Positions 44,999-54,346 of a DNA stretch of 64,000 bases are shown here, one piece after another. Source of the DNA: Thermoclostridium stercorarium subsp. stercorarium DSM 8532 (GTDB lineage Bacteria > Bacillota > Clostridia > DSM-8532); NCBI RefSeq assembly GCF_000331995.1, contig NC_020134.1, forward strand, positions 2,702,627-2,766,626. Direction: 5' to 3'. The position numbers were made by a program, and so were the translations under genes. Each line of letters starts with the position of its first letter. Position 1 is the stretch's first letter. Under the pieces are notes generated by a model. That model worked only from the letters and a program-made list of their open reading frames with translations, ran no database searches and was not told where the DNA came from.

Positions 44999-45868
44999 AT
45001 GCCAGAAATTAATGTAAAAACATTTAAAAGCAATCCAAGTCTCAGCGGAATGGCAAAGCTTGTTCCCGATGTCGTCTTTTCAAAAGTTTCGGGTGTTGAA
45101 CTGAAAATGCAGATAATAGTTCCCTGGGTAAATGAACAAACTTACGAGACAAACACTAAAAAATGGCCGCTCATTGTATTCCTGCAAGGCAGTGCCTGGA
45201 CTTTCCCCGATGTTTATTACCAGTTGCCTCAGCTTGCGACTATTGCAAGAAAAGGTTATGTCGTAGCCACAATAACCCACCGCAATTTCATGGAAGGCCA
45301 TCCCGCGCCGGCATTTCTGCAGGATGCCAAAACCGCAATTAGATTTTTGAGAAAAAACGCAGAAGAATACCATATCGATCCCGAACGCGTTTGTTTCTGG
45401 GGCACGTCTTCGGGAGGCAATACCGCGCTGCTTGTCGCACTGACGGGGGACGATCCAAAATACAAAACCGATGAATACCGTGAATTCTCTGACAGTGTTT
45501 CGGTTGCGGTCGACTGCTTCGGCCCGACCAACCTGGTAGGGCTTTTTGAAAAGGTGAAGGACACATTGGATCCCGCTCTTATTAACGGCCTTGTAGGAGG
45601 CAATGTTACAAAGCACATGGATTTGCTTAAAGAAATAAGTCCGCTGCTCATTCTTGAAAATAACAGGAACTATCCCCCCATTCTTCTGGTTCACGGTGAT
45701 GCCGACGCCGTTGTTCCGTATTCGGAAAGCGAAAACATGTACAACGCTCTTATTGAAAACGGCTATGACGCAGAACTTATACGTGTCGAGAACGCATCTC
45801 ACGAGGGTTCTTTCTGGAGCTGCGAGCTTATTGATGAAATAATGGACTTTATAAAGAGAAAACTATAG
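44999..45868 (+). CDS. Alpha/beta-hydrolase, esterase of the BD-FAE/acetylesterase type
   Basis: The 289-aa protein is a cytoplasmic alpha/beta-hydrolase without a signal peptide. The nucleophile Ser is in FWGTSSGGNTALL, the acid in VHGDADAVVPYSES, and the His in NASHEGSFW. The oxyanion region FLQGSAW replaces the usual HGGG. This resembles acetyl-xylan and feruloyl-type esterases (BD-FAE-like), which deacylate imported oligosaccharides. GGAGG precedes the ATG. The GH43 enzyme at 48.8 kb supports a hemicellulose link, but substrate is an inference; a carboxylesterase is possible. Confidence 0.82.
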   Translation: MPEINVKTFKSNPSLSGMAKLVPDVVFSKVSGVELKMQIIVPWVNEQTYETNTKKWPLIVFLQGSAWTFPDVYYQLPQLATIARKGYVVATITHRNFMEGHPAPAFLQDAKTAIRFLRKNAEEYHIDPERVCFWGTSSGGNTALLVALTGDDPKYKTDEYREFSDSVSVAVDCFGPTNLVGLFEKVKDTLDPALINGLVGGNVTKHMDLLKEISPLLILENNRNYPPILLVHGDADAVVPYSESENMYNALIENGYDAELIRVENASHEGSFWSCELIDEIMDFIKRKL

Positions 45869-45936
45869 TCGGTATAAGCCATTTTGACATGTTTAACTGA
45901 AATGTTCCAAATCTTGTGCATGAAGAGTATTAAATT

Positions 45937-45969
45937 GCCCGCTTTCTTTTTCGTACAAAGGAAGCGGGC
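45937..45969. terminator. Hairpin between convergent esterase and aldo/keto reductase genes
   Basis: Stem GCCCGCTT / AAGCGGGC with a 17-nt loop. T-rich sequence after it is weak on both sides. Likely terminates both convergent genes. Confidence 0.55.
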
Positions 45970-45978
45970 ATTTAACGC

Positions 45979-46971
45979 TCATAAATTCAGAATGTCATCT
46001 ATTTCCTGCAGCTCTTCGGCTGTAAAATTCAGATTGTCCAGTGCCCTGACATTGTCGGCTATCTGCTCCTTGCGGCTTGCGCCTATAATTGCCGAAGTTA
46101 CTTTTCCATTTCTCAGCACCCAGCTTAATGCCATCTGTGCCATAGACTGACCACGGCGTTTTGCAATCTCATTCAGTTTTCTGATTTTGCTCAGCAGTTC
46201 CTCTGTAATATTTTCCTTCTTCAAAAATATTGATTTCATTGCACGGGAATCTTCGGGAATGCCGTCCAGGTATCTGGATGTCAGAAGCCCCTGGGCAAGC
46301 GGCGAATAAACCACAGTCCCAATACCCTCTTCTTCCAGCACCTGTTGCAGGCCGTCTTCTATCCGTCTCTCCAGCATGGAATACCGCGGCTGGTTTACAA
46401 GCAACTTGACTCCCATCTGTTTTATAATCCGGGAAGCTTTTCTTGTTTCTTCAGGCCCATAATTGGACACACCCACATACAGCGCCTTTCCTTGCCTTAC
46501 GGCCTGTGCCAGCGCCTCCATAGTCTCTTCCAGCGGAGTATTCGGATCATACCTGTGATGATAGAAAATGTCCACGTATTCCAGCCCCATTCTTTTCAGG
46601 CTCTGATCAAGGCTTGCAATGAGGTATTTCTTTGAGCCCCAGTCTCCGTACGGGCCCTCCCACATGTAATATCCTGCTTTTGTGGATATAATAAGTTCGT
46701 CCCGGTAAGGCCTGAAATCTTTCTTAAGAATTCTGCCGAAATTTTCTTCCGCGCTTCCAGGCGGCGGACCATAATTGTTTGCCAAATCAAAATGGGTTAT
46801 TCCCAGATCAAAGGCGTATCTCACCATTTCCCTCTGATTTTCAAACGGGGATGAGTCTCCGAAATTATGCCACAGTCCCAGAGATAAGGCGGGCAGAAGC
46901 AATCCGCTTTTTCCGCAGCGGTTGTATTTCATTTTTTCATACCGGGTTTTATCCGCAACGTATTCGTTCAT
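45979..46971 (-). CDS. Aldo/keto reductase, YghZ/AKR14 type
   Basis: TIM-barrel NADPH-dependent reductase, 330 aa. Motifs include FDLANNYGPPPGSAEENFG with the catalytic Tyr, LIISTKAGYYMWEG with the Lys, DIFYHHRYDPNTPLEE with the His, and the NADPH-binding SAIIGASRKEQI. The AKR14 (YghZ) group reduces L-glyceraldehyde 3-phosphate and methylglyoxal; this activity is by family only. ATG 46971 is chosen because MNEYVADKTRYEKMKYNRCG matches the usual start; a longer frame to 47040 is unsupported. It stands alone on the minus strand. Confidence 0.88.
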   Translation of the reverse strand: MNEYVADKTRYEKMKYNRCGKSGLLLPALSLGLWHNFGDSSPFENQREMVRYAFDLGITHFDLANNYGPPPGSAEENFGRILKKDFRPYRDELIISTKAGYYMWEGPYGDWGSKKYLIASLDQSLKRMGLEYVDIFYHHRYDPNTPLEETMEALAQAVRQGKALYVGVSNYGPEETRKASRIIKQMGVKLLVNQPRYSMLERRIEDGLQQVLEEEGIGTVVYSPLAQGLLTSRYLDGIPEDSRAMKSIFLKKENITEELLSKIRKLNEIAKRRGQSMAQMALSWVLRNGKVTSAIIGASRKEQIADNVRALDNLNFTAEELQEIDDILNL

Positions 46972-47229
46972 AGTTTTAACCCCATTTCTTTTTTGTTTAA
47001 TTATATATTTATCCGTTCCCGGTCTTGGAATAACACTCAAATGCCACGCGATTATAATCCTAAATATAGTGTCCTGTTAATTGCGAAAATGGTTTCTGCT
47101 TTCTGACATCAGCTTTCCTTAAAAACCTTCTTCAATGATCTCGCCTTATTTCATTCCGACATCAGAGCAATGAATAGAACCTGCCCTTCAGGAAAAAACT
47201 AAATAACACAAAATCAGCAGGTGATCGAA

Positions 47230-48255
47230 GTGCATTTGTTCATGCCTGAAACGGTTGTATTTGAACCCGGTTCACTGCAGTACCCGCTTGGTGAAAAAAT
47301 TTATAAATTTTTTATGACAAAACCCGTGGAAATTGTCAAGGCTTCTCTTTCAGCCTTTACCCGCAATCTTTCAGGTCTGACCGAAAAACAGCGGTATGCC
47401 CGTTCAAAGACCATACTCGCGGTGTCGGTAAACCGTGAAAAAAAACTTGACGTCTGCAAGCCTTCTGCCGATTACTCCTTCAAGCTGGTAAGCAATTGCC
47501 CGGGAAGCTGCGAATACTGTTACCTGCAAACAAATTATTCATATAAACCTTACCTGAAAGTATTTGTTAACCTTGACGAGATATGGGACACGGTAGCCGG
47601 CTATATTCCGGAAACTCCCGGACAAATTGTGACCTTTGAGGCCGCAAGCAACGGCGATCCGCTTGCCGTGGAACATATCACCGGGAGCCTTGGCGAAACG
47701 ATAGAATTTTTCAGCAAGCTTCAAAACGGAAGACTCCGTGTTGTAACGAAATTTAATAACATGGATTTAATCACCGGCAAAAATCATGGCGGCCATACCC
47801 GTTTCAGGGTAAGTATAAACACCGAATATATAATCAGGCAGTTCGAACACAGAACCAGTACTTTCGAAGAAAGGCTTGAGGCCGCCGTAAAACTCGCCGA
47901 CGCGGGTTATCCGCTGGGGTTTGTTATCGCCCCCATAATGATTTACGAGAACTGGGAACGGGAATACCGCTCAATGCTTCAAAAGCTGCAGGAAAAACTG
48001 AAAAACCATAAAGTGAATGATCTTACTTTCGAACTAATCCAGCATCGCTATACCGAGCCCGCAAAGAAAAGGAGCCTTGAGCGGTTTCCGTATACAAGGC
48101 TGGATATGGACGATACCAGAAGAGAGCTTAAGTGGGGAAAATTCGGGAAATTCAAATATGTTTACCCGAAAGAAGACGCCGGAATGCTGAATGAAACATT
48201 AAGCGAGATAATTCATTCACTCTTTCCGGACGCGGTAATCGAATACTTTACTTAG
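47230..48255 (+). CDS. splB: Spore photoproduct lyase (radical SAM)
   Basis: Reverts spore photoproduct thymine dimers during germination. The 341-aa protein follows SplB in sequence order: MPETVVFEPGSLQYPLG, RSKTILAVSV, KPSADYSFKLVSNCPGSCEYC with the CxxxCxxC cluster, then YLQTNYSYKPYLKVFVN, KFNNMDLITG, TRFRVSINTEYII, FELIQHRYTEPAKKR and the ending IEYFT. The position of the B. subtilis catalytic Cys141 (EASCTSD) reads EAASNGD here. Start: GTG 47230, 6 nt after AGGTG; GTG 47221 and ATG 47242 are alternatives. Its stop overlaps the remnant of a phosphoesterase gene. Confidence 0.9.
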   Translation: MHLFMPETVVFEPGSLQYPLGEKIYKFFMTKPVEIVKASLSAFTRNLSGLTEKQRYARSKTILAVSVNREKKLDVCKPSADYSFKLVSNCPGSCEYCYLQTNYSYKPYLKVFVNLDEIWDTVAGYIPETPGQIVTFEAASNGDPLAVEHITGSLGETIEFFSKLQNGRLRVVTKFNNMDLITGKNHGGHTRFRVSINTEYIIRQFEHRTSTFEERLEAAVKLADAGYPLGFVIAPIMIYENWEREYRSMLQKLQEKLKNHKVNDLTFELIQHRYTEPAKKRSLERFPYTRLDMDDTRRELKWGKFGKFKYVYPKEDAGMLNETLSEIIHSLFPDAVIEYFT

Positions 48256-48554
48256 CTCTCTCCAATGTCACTATAACAAGTTCAGGCCTGCAGTTTATCC
48301 TGACGGGCAGAAGGCTGATTTTCTGCCCGAATTTTTCGCAGTAATTTGGAATTGTTTTTCCCGAACTCGGTATTGTGAAGATCCGACACATGAGCAATTT
48401 TGTATTGGAAAAACGATTCAGGAAGTCTTTCGCTGAATATGGTTATTCTGGAAACATCAATGGACGTATTTTCCCAAATAATCCAGTTCGCAAAGACCGA
48501 AAGAATTATCACCGTTAATACAATAATTTTTACCTTTCTGTTTCTGTATCCCAT
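48248..48554 (-). pseudogene. Metallophosphoesterase (YkuE-like) with large internal deletion
   Basis: Two parts of one gene are present and fused. The front (48554 to about 48330) has a basic MGYRNRKVK start, a membrane segment and the calcineurin-like motif IAHVSDLHNTEFGKNN. The back, in a different frame, reads ISLLPVRINCRPELVIVTL and LERAK, the usual C-terminus of this family, ending at 48248. About 200 central residues, with the other metal ligands, are missing. In the front frame a stop follows after about 15 shifted residues, giving a 90-aa stub. It is a deletion pseudogene whose 3' end overlaps the splB stop. Confidence 0.82.
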
Positions 48555-48733
48555 AAACCGCTTAAAACCTGTGCCTTTCTTTGTCTGTATTATTTTACTG
48601 TTTTACCGCACATAAATCCTAAGTACAAATTAAAACAGCAATAACAGTGCCGGTACGGTCATATATGTCTTTTTCCGTTAAAAAATTAACGCCGACAAAG
48701 GCTTTTTAGAATTTACGAAATAAATCGGTTTTA

Positions 48734-48763
48734 TTGATCCTTTTGATTTGCTTCTGCTATCAT
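48734..48763 (+). promoter_or_regulatory. Candidate promoter of the GH43 gene
   Basis: TTGATC (48734-48739), 18 bp, TATCAT (48758-48763). Moderate match; 45 bp before the ATG. Confidence 0.45.
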
Positions 48764-48808
48764 TTTATTAACAGCCAATATAAATGAAATAACACCGGAG
48801 GGCATTAT

Positions 48809-50341
48809 ATGCGTTACCATAATCCTATCATACCGGGTTTTTATCCTGATCCCAGTATCTGCAAAAAAGGTGATGATTATTATCTGGTAACCAGTTCCTT
48901 TGAATTTTTTCCCGGTGTACCCATTTTCCACTCAAAGGATTTGGTTAACTGGAAACAGATCGGTCACTGCCTGACCAGAAAAAGTCAGCTGGACCTGGAA
49001 GGCGTCCCATGCTCAAAAGGCATTTATGCACCCACAATCCGTTATAATCCCAATGATGATATGTTTTATATGGTTACGACAAATGTTACAAAAGGCGGCA
49101 ATTTCTATGTAACTGCCAAAGACCCCGCGGGTGAATGGTCGGATCCGATTTGGGTTGAACAGGGAGGCATCGACCCGTCGCTGTTTTTTGACGATGACGG
49201 AAGCGCCCATTTTATTTCAAACGCCAGAGACAGAAGCGTAAGCGGAGCAGGCTTTCTGTGTGCGCCCATTGATTTGAAAACGGGCAAATTTTTAAGACCT
49301 GCGACCCCGCTTTGGGGCGGAACGGGAGAAAGCGCCCCCGAAGGCCCTCATATCTATAAAATCGGCGGCTGGTACTACCAGATGATTGCCGAAGGCGGAA
49401 CCGAACTAGGCCATATGGTTACAATCGCAAGAAGCCGCGAGCTTTACGGAAAATACGAACCGTGCCCTTTTAATCCCATACTGACCCATCGACATCGCAA
49501 AGGGGATATAATCCAGGCTACCGGACACGCAGATTTAATCGAAGACAATGACGGAAACTGGTGGGCGGTGTTTTTGGGTTACCGCCAGACACATCAGTAT
49601 TTCCACCACCTGGGCCGCGAAACTTTCCTGGCACCCGTGTCATGGCGTGACGGCTGGCCTGTTATAAATAACGGCGAAGCCATTAAACTTGTCATGGAAG
49701 GCCCCGGCTCTGCCGTCCAAACGCTGAGTACCGACTATGAAACAGACTTCACTTCAGGAATTGACTTCAACTGGGTTCATTTGCGTAATCCGCAGGAAGG
49801 AGCCTGCGAAGCCGGTCCCAACGGCCTTATTCTGAGGGGAAATTCCTACACTTTGTCAGACATCGGAAATCCGGCTTTTCTTGGCATCAGGCAGCGGGAT
49901 CTTTCCAACCGGGTTGAGGTGGACATGATATTTTCGCCCAAGCTCAATTATGAGGAAGCGGGATTCACTATCTATTACAAATGCGACGCCCATATGGATG
50001 TTTATATAAGCAGGGTGAACAACGAAAATTATCTGTTCTTCCGCAAGGTTGTAGGTGAGATTAATCATGAGGCGGCACGTGTGCCTCTCGATATTGACAG
50101 AATAACTATCCGGGTCATTGCGGATAAACTTGAATACAGAGTGTATGCAGTAGTAAACGGCGCCGAAATATACCTTGGCAAAGGCCTGACCCGCCATGTT
50201 TCCACAGAGGCCCATGAATTAGGTTTTACCGGCGTTTTCTACGCCTTATACGCAACAGGAAACGGCAGAAACTGTGAAACCGAAGCCCTGTTCACCCGGT
50301 TCTCATACAAGGGCTTCGACAGAGAAGATATAAGTCTGTAA
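48809..50341 (+). CDS. Glycoside hydrolase family 43: beta-xylosidase/alpha-L-arabinofuranosidase
   Basis: The 510-aa protein has no signal peptide, so it works on imported xylo- or arabino-oligosaccharides. The five-bladed propeller domain (1 to about 300) starts NPIIPGFYPDPSICKKGDDYYLV in pieces: the first catalytic Asp is in FYPDPS, the pKa-modulating Asp is in GGIDPSLFFDD, and the acid Glu is in SAPEGPHIYK. The C-terminal 190 residues form a beta-sandwich (GH43_C2/DUF1349-like) with LRGNSYTLSD. This layout is that of XynB-type enzymes, which can be beta-xylosidases, arabinofuranosidases or both. GGAGG precedes ATG 48809. No transporter genes flank it directly. Confidence 0.92.
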   Translation: MRYHNPIIPGFYPDPSICKKGDDYYLVTSSFEFFPGVPIFHSKDLVNWKQIGHCLTRKSQLDLEGVPCSKGIYAPTIRYNPNDDMFYMVTTNVTKGGNFYVTAKDPAGEWSDPIWVEQGGIDPSLFFDDDGSAHFISNARDRSVSGAGFLCAPIDLKTGKFLRPATPLWGGTGESAPEGPHIYKIGGWYYQMIAEGGTELGHMVTIARSRELYGKYEPCPFNPILTHRHRKGDIIQATGHADLIEDNDGNWWAVFLGYRQTHQYFHHLGRETFLAPVSWRDGWPVINNGEAIKLVMEGPGSAVQTLSTDYETDFTSGIDFNWVHLRNPQEGACEAGPNGLILRGNSYTLSDIGNPAFLGIRQRDLSNRVEVDMIFSPKLNYEEAGFTIYYKCDAHMDVYISRVNNENYLFFRKVVGEINHEAARVPLDIDRITIRVIADKLEYRVYAVVNGAEIYLGKGLTRHVSTEAHELGFTGVFYALYATGNGRNCETEALFTRFSYKGFDREDISL

Positions 50342-50465
50342 CAGTCCAGACAAACCGGCTTTGGATGCCGTTTTGTCTGAATTTCCATGTCCGTAAACCC
50401 TTTACCTGACTACGTAATCCGAAAGGCTTACTGACTTAATACTTAACATAATTCAGCCAAGCACA

Positions 50466-50500
50466 AATAAAAAACCCACAGAAGTTTTTCTTCTGTGGGT
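50466..50500 (-). terminator. Terminator of the tRNA operon
   Basis: Perfect stem ACCCACAGAAG / CTTCTGTGGGT with a 5-nt loop, then TTTTTTATTT on the minus strand. It lies 3 bp beyond the tRNA-Cys 3' end. Confidence 0.9.
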
Positions 50501-50502
50501 AC

Positions 50503-50577
<75 letters not shown>

Positions 50578-50630
50578 AAATAAGATACAACAAAGAATAT
50601 ATATTCCCTCTATATTCTTTGTTGTTTTAC

Positions 50631-50705
50631 TGGAGCGGGATACGAGATTCGAACTCGCGACTTTCACCTTGGCAAGGTGACACTCTACCACTGAGTTAAT
50701 CCCGC
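50631..50705 (-). tRNA. tRNA-Gly (GCC)
   Basis: Acceptor GCGGGAT / ATCCCGC, anticodon loop TTGCCAA with GCC, T-loop GTTCGAAT, encoded CCA. Fourth in the operon. Confidence 0.95.
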
Positions 50706-50733
50706 ACAGTATAGAGGTTGTTCGCCTCTATTC

Positions 50734-50809
50734 TGGTGCCCAGAGGCGGAATCGAACCACCGACACGGGGATTTTCAGTCCCCTGCTCTACCGACTGAGC
50801 TATCTGGGC
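50734..50809 (-). tRNA. tRNA-Phe (GAA)
   Basis: Acceptor GCCCAGA / TCTGGGC, D-loop GCTCAGTCGGTAGAGC, anticodon loop CTGAAAA with GAA, T-loop GTTCGATT, encoded CCA. Third in the operon. Confidence 0.95.
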
Positions 50810-50812
50810 GTA

Positions 50813-50889
50813 TGGCGACCCGAAAGGGACTCGAACCCTCGACCTCTAGCGTGACAGGCTAGCGTTCTAACCGGCTGAACTATCGGGCC
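50813..50889 (-). tRNA. tRNA-Asp (GTC)
   Basis: Acceptor GGCCCGA / TCGGGTC with a G-U pair, anticodon loop CTGTCAC with GTC, T-loop GTTCGAGT, encoded CCA. Only 3 bp separate it from tRNA-Phe. Confidence 0.95.
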
Positions 50890-50912
50890 ATGTAATCTCT
50901 TTATTTTCAATG

Positions 50913-50988
50913 TGGTGGGCACAATAGGGCTCGAACCTATGACCCCCTGCTTGTAAGGCAGGTGCTCTCCCAGCTGAGCTATGCGCCC
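50913..50988 (-). tRNA. tRNA-Val (TAC)
   Basis: Acceptor GGGCGCA / TGTGCCC, anticodon loop CTTACAA with TAC, T-loop GTTCGAGC, encoded CCA. First gene of the operon, 40 bp after its promoter. Confidence 0.95.
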
Positions 50989-51029
50989 GTTTCGTCTTTC
51001 GCTATCCGCTATCGTCTCGCGGCTTTTTC

Positions 51030-51058
51030 AGTATACAAAATTATTTGCTTCTTGTCAA
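51030..51058 (-). promoter_or_regulatory. SigA promoter of the tRNA operon
   Basis: Minus strand TTGACA (51053-51058), 17 bp, TATACT (51030-51035). Eleven of twelve consensus bases. The IS30 element lies 34 bp upstream, so the insertion spared the promoter. Confidence 0.85.
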
Positions 51059-51079
51059 GTCGTTATTAAAAGTTTTTTT

Positions 51080-51092
51080 ATTAATAAATATC
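51080..51092. repeat. Direct repeat flanking the IS30 element, left copy
   Basis: ATTAATAAATATC here recurs at 52479-52491, exactly outside the other terminal inverted repeat. It is the likely target duplication made on insertion, unusually long for this family. Confidence 0.7.
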
Positions 51093-51205
51093 TGTAAATT
51101 GCAATATTAAATGCAACACCTATAGTGGAAATCATCCATAATTTTAGGTGTTAAAGTACAACATCATCTTTTAGCCCTTCTTAACTACTATCTTGAGCGA
51201 GTGCA

Positions 51206-51262
51206 GAGGGTAGTCAAGGGTTATCGATAGATAAGACAAAGTCTTTACCCTTGACTACCCTC
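51206..51262. repeat. Large hairpin inside the IS30 element, downstream of the transposase gene
   Basis: Perfect 16-bp arms GAGGGTAGTCAAGGGT / ACCCTTGACTACCCTC with a 25-nt centre (51206-51221, 51247-51262). An outer pair AGCCCTTC / GAAGGGCT (51174-51181, 51281-51288 region) encloses it. No T-run follows on the transposase strand. It may block transcription into the element or out of it. Confidence 0.6.
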
Positions 51263-51294
51263 AAATGAGCTTTAAAATATCTTGGATGAAGGGC

Positions 51295-52404
<1,110 letters not shown>

Positions 52405-52478
52405 TCATACATGATTTCTCACTATGGTTGTCAATTTTTTATTTCATTTTACTGTTGCATTTAATTTTACAACGAACC

Positions 52479-52491
52479 ATTAATAAATATC
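52479..52491. repeat. Direct repeat flanking the IS30 element, right copy
   Basis: Second copy of ATTAATAAATATC; see 51080-51092. It lies 23 bp beyond the stop of the radical SAM gene, so the insertion fell in the region just downstream of that gene. Confidence 0.7.
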
Positions 52492-52513
52492 AGAAATTTT
52501 TTGCAAAACCCGG

Positions 52514-53743
52514 TCAAAACATCCTCAACTGTTCATATAGCACTGTGTCCTCGGTTTCGACAAGGGAATTTCTTATGCTTTCGCTTTTAAACGGCACGTT
52601 GCCGTAATATTTCCCCTTGCATGTAATAAAATACTTGGCACGCTTTAAAACCACTCTGAACCTTTTCAGGTCGTCATAGGATATACTTCCAAGCCGCCTT
52701 GCCTTTACGATTTTCAACGCCGATTTCACACCTATCCCCGGCACTCTCAGCAGCATTTCATATGGCGCCTTATTTATTTCCACCGGGAAAAGGTGAAGGT
52801 TTCTCAGTGCCCAGCCGCACTTTGGATCCACATCCAGATCAAGATTCTGATGAAATTCGTCAACAAGCTCACTGGCCTGAAAACCGTAATATCTCAAAAG
52901 CCAGTCGGCTTGATAAATTCTGTGCTCGCGCAGCAGCGGAGGCTCGGTATATATCGCCGGCAGGTTGGGATGCTGGTTTACAGGCACATACGCCGAATAA
53001 TAAACGCGTTTCAGCCCGAAATTCCGGTAAAGATATTCGGCCAGGCGCAAAATCTGGGCGTCGGATTCAGGCGTTGCGCCTATAATCATCTGCGTCGACT
53101 GCCCTGCGGGGGCAAATACGGGAGTATGGCGGATTTTTCTTTTATCCTCATTGAACTCAAGAATCCTCTGATGAATGTAAGACATCGGCGTTATTATATG
53201 TTCATGCTGTTTATGGGGCGCAAGCATTTGCAGGCTTTTTCTTGTAGGGAGCTCAATATTGACGCTCACGCGGTCTGCATACAGCCCGGCCTGGTCAATG
53301 AGCACGGGATCGGCACCCGGAATGACCTTTACATGTATGTATCCGTTAAACCTGTAATTAACCCTTAAAAGCTTAAGGGTTTTAATCAGCAATTCCATTG
53401 TATAATCGGGCGATTTCAGAACCGCAGAACTTAAAAACAGGCCCTCTATGTAATTTCTGCGGTAAAACTGTATTGTCAGCTCGGCCAATTCCTCAGGGGT
53501 AAACGTGGCCCGCGGAATATTGTTTGTAACACGGTTAATGCAGTATGCACAGTCGTAAACGCATGCATTTGAAAACAAAACCTTCAAAAGGGAAATGCAC
53601 CTGCCGTCATCGGCCCATGAATGGCATATACCAGCCATATACGCATTTCCTATGCCACCGGGCGTATTCTTTCTTCCGCTTCCGCTTGACGCACACGATA
53701 CGTCGTATTTCGCAGAATCAGCCAGTATTCTAAGTTTTTCCAT
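52514..53743 (-). CDS. Putative DNA modification/repair radical SAM protein
   Basis: The 409-aa protein fits the radical SAM group known as TIGR03916, which normally pairs with a uracil-DNA-glycosylase-like partner (TIGR03915). The cluster motif is CVYDCAYCINR (CxxxCxxC), preceded by GIGNAYMAGICHSWADDGRC. The C-terminus has a helix-hairpin-helix DNA-binding segment LLRVPGIGVKSALKIVKARR. The start MEKLRILADSAKYDVSCASS is family-like, so I use ATG 53743; a binding site is weak, and a longer frame to 53791 exists. The partner gene is not next to it; the IS30 element and tRNA operon lie downstream instead. Confidence 0.88.
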   Translation of the reverse strand: MEKLRILADSAKYDVSCASSGSGRKNTPGGIGNAYMAGICHSWADDGRCISLLKVLFSNACVYDCAYCINRVTNNIPRATFTPEELAELTIQFYRRNYIEGLFLSSAVLKSPDYTMELLIKTLKLLRVNYRFNGYIHVKVIPGADPVLIDQAGLYADRVSVNIELPTRKSLQMLAPHKQHEHIITPMSYIHQRILEFNEDKRKIRHTPVFAPAGQSTQMIIGATPESDAQILRLAEYLYRNFGLKRVYYSAYVPVNQHPNLPAIYTEPPLLREHRIYQADWLLRYYGFQASELVDEFHQNLDLDVDPKCGWALRNLHLFPVEINKAPYEMLLRVPGIGVKSALKIVKARRLGSISYDDLKRFRVVLKRAKYFITCKGKYYGNVPFKSESIRNSLVETEDTVLYEQLRMF

Positions 53744-53917
53744 CAAATTCAACAGAATCACCCGAACATATGTTTGCTTATATTTTATCAAAATTAGTGA
53801 TAAGAATCAAATGTTATTCTGTTTCTAAAAAAATAAATTAACGCATATTTATTATTTAAACGCTGTATATAGCTGATAGTATTTGCAGCCAAAATTTAAT
53901 TTATTGGGGGTTTTCAA

Positions 53918-54346
53918 ATGAGTTTTATGGATTTGGAGGCGTTTCGCAAAACAGATGAACCGGTATGTGAATTCAATGATTTTGCCGGCAATTTCCCGGG
54001 TTATATTCTGAACCGGTATGTGACCCCAAGAACCGACATTTATCAGACAGACAAAACAATCATAATCAAATCCGAAGTTCCCGGAATTTCAAAAGACGAT
54101 ATGGAAATAATAGTTGAAAACACATATGTTAAGCTTTCCGGGCATAAAAGGAGGGTTAAAACTGCGAACAACGAAGAAATTTACCGTTCAGAACAGTTTT
54201 ACGGCAGGTTTTCAAGAATCCTTCCTCTTCCGTGCGAAGTTCAGCCCGACAAGGCGGTTGCCGAATACAGGGACGGAATACTGACCATTATAATCCCGAA
54301 ATCCGACAGCAAAACTTCCCACGGAAGAAGAATTGAAATTAAATGA
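53918..54346 (+). CDS. Hsp20/alpha-crystallin small heat shock protein
   Basis: ATP-independent holdase chaperone. The 142-aa protein has a short N-terminal arm, then the alpha-crystallin domain from PRTDIYQTDKTIIIKSEVPG to the conserved GILTIIIPK, with FYGRFSRILPLP in between. Usual length for bacterial Hsp20. GGGGG precedes ATG 53918. No CIRCE or HrcA element is visible upstream. Its 3' end overlaps the wecB/mnaA end by 8 bp in convergent orientation. Confidence 0.94.
   Translation: MSFMDLEAFRKTDEPVCEFNDFAGNFPGYILNRYVTPRTDIYQTDKTIIIKSEVPGISKDDMEIIVENTYVKLSGHKRRVKTANNEEIYRSEQFYGRFSRILPLPCEVQPDKAVAEYRDGILTIIIPKSDSKTSHGRRIEIK

Noticed and set aside
45080-45802. A 240-aa open frame on the minus strand opposite the esterase gene
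   Set aside because: It is the mirror of a well supported alpha/beta-hydrolase with promoter and binding site; no family features are visible.
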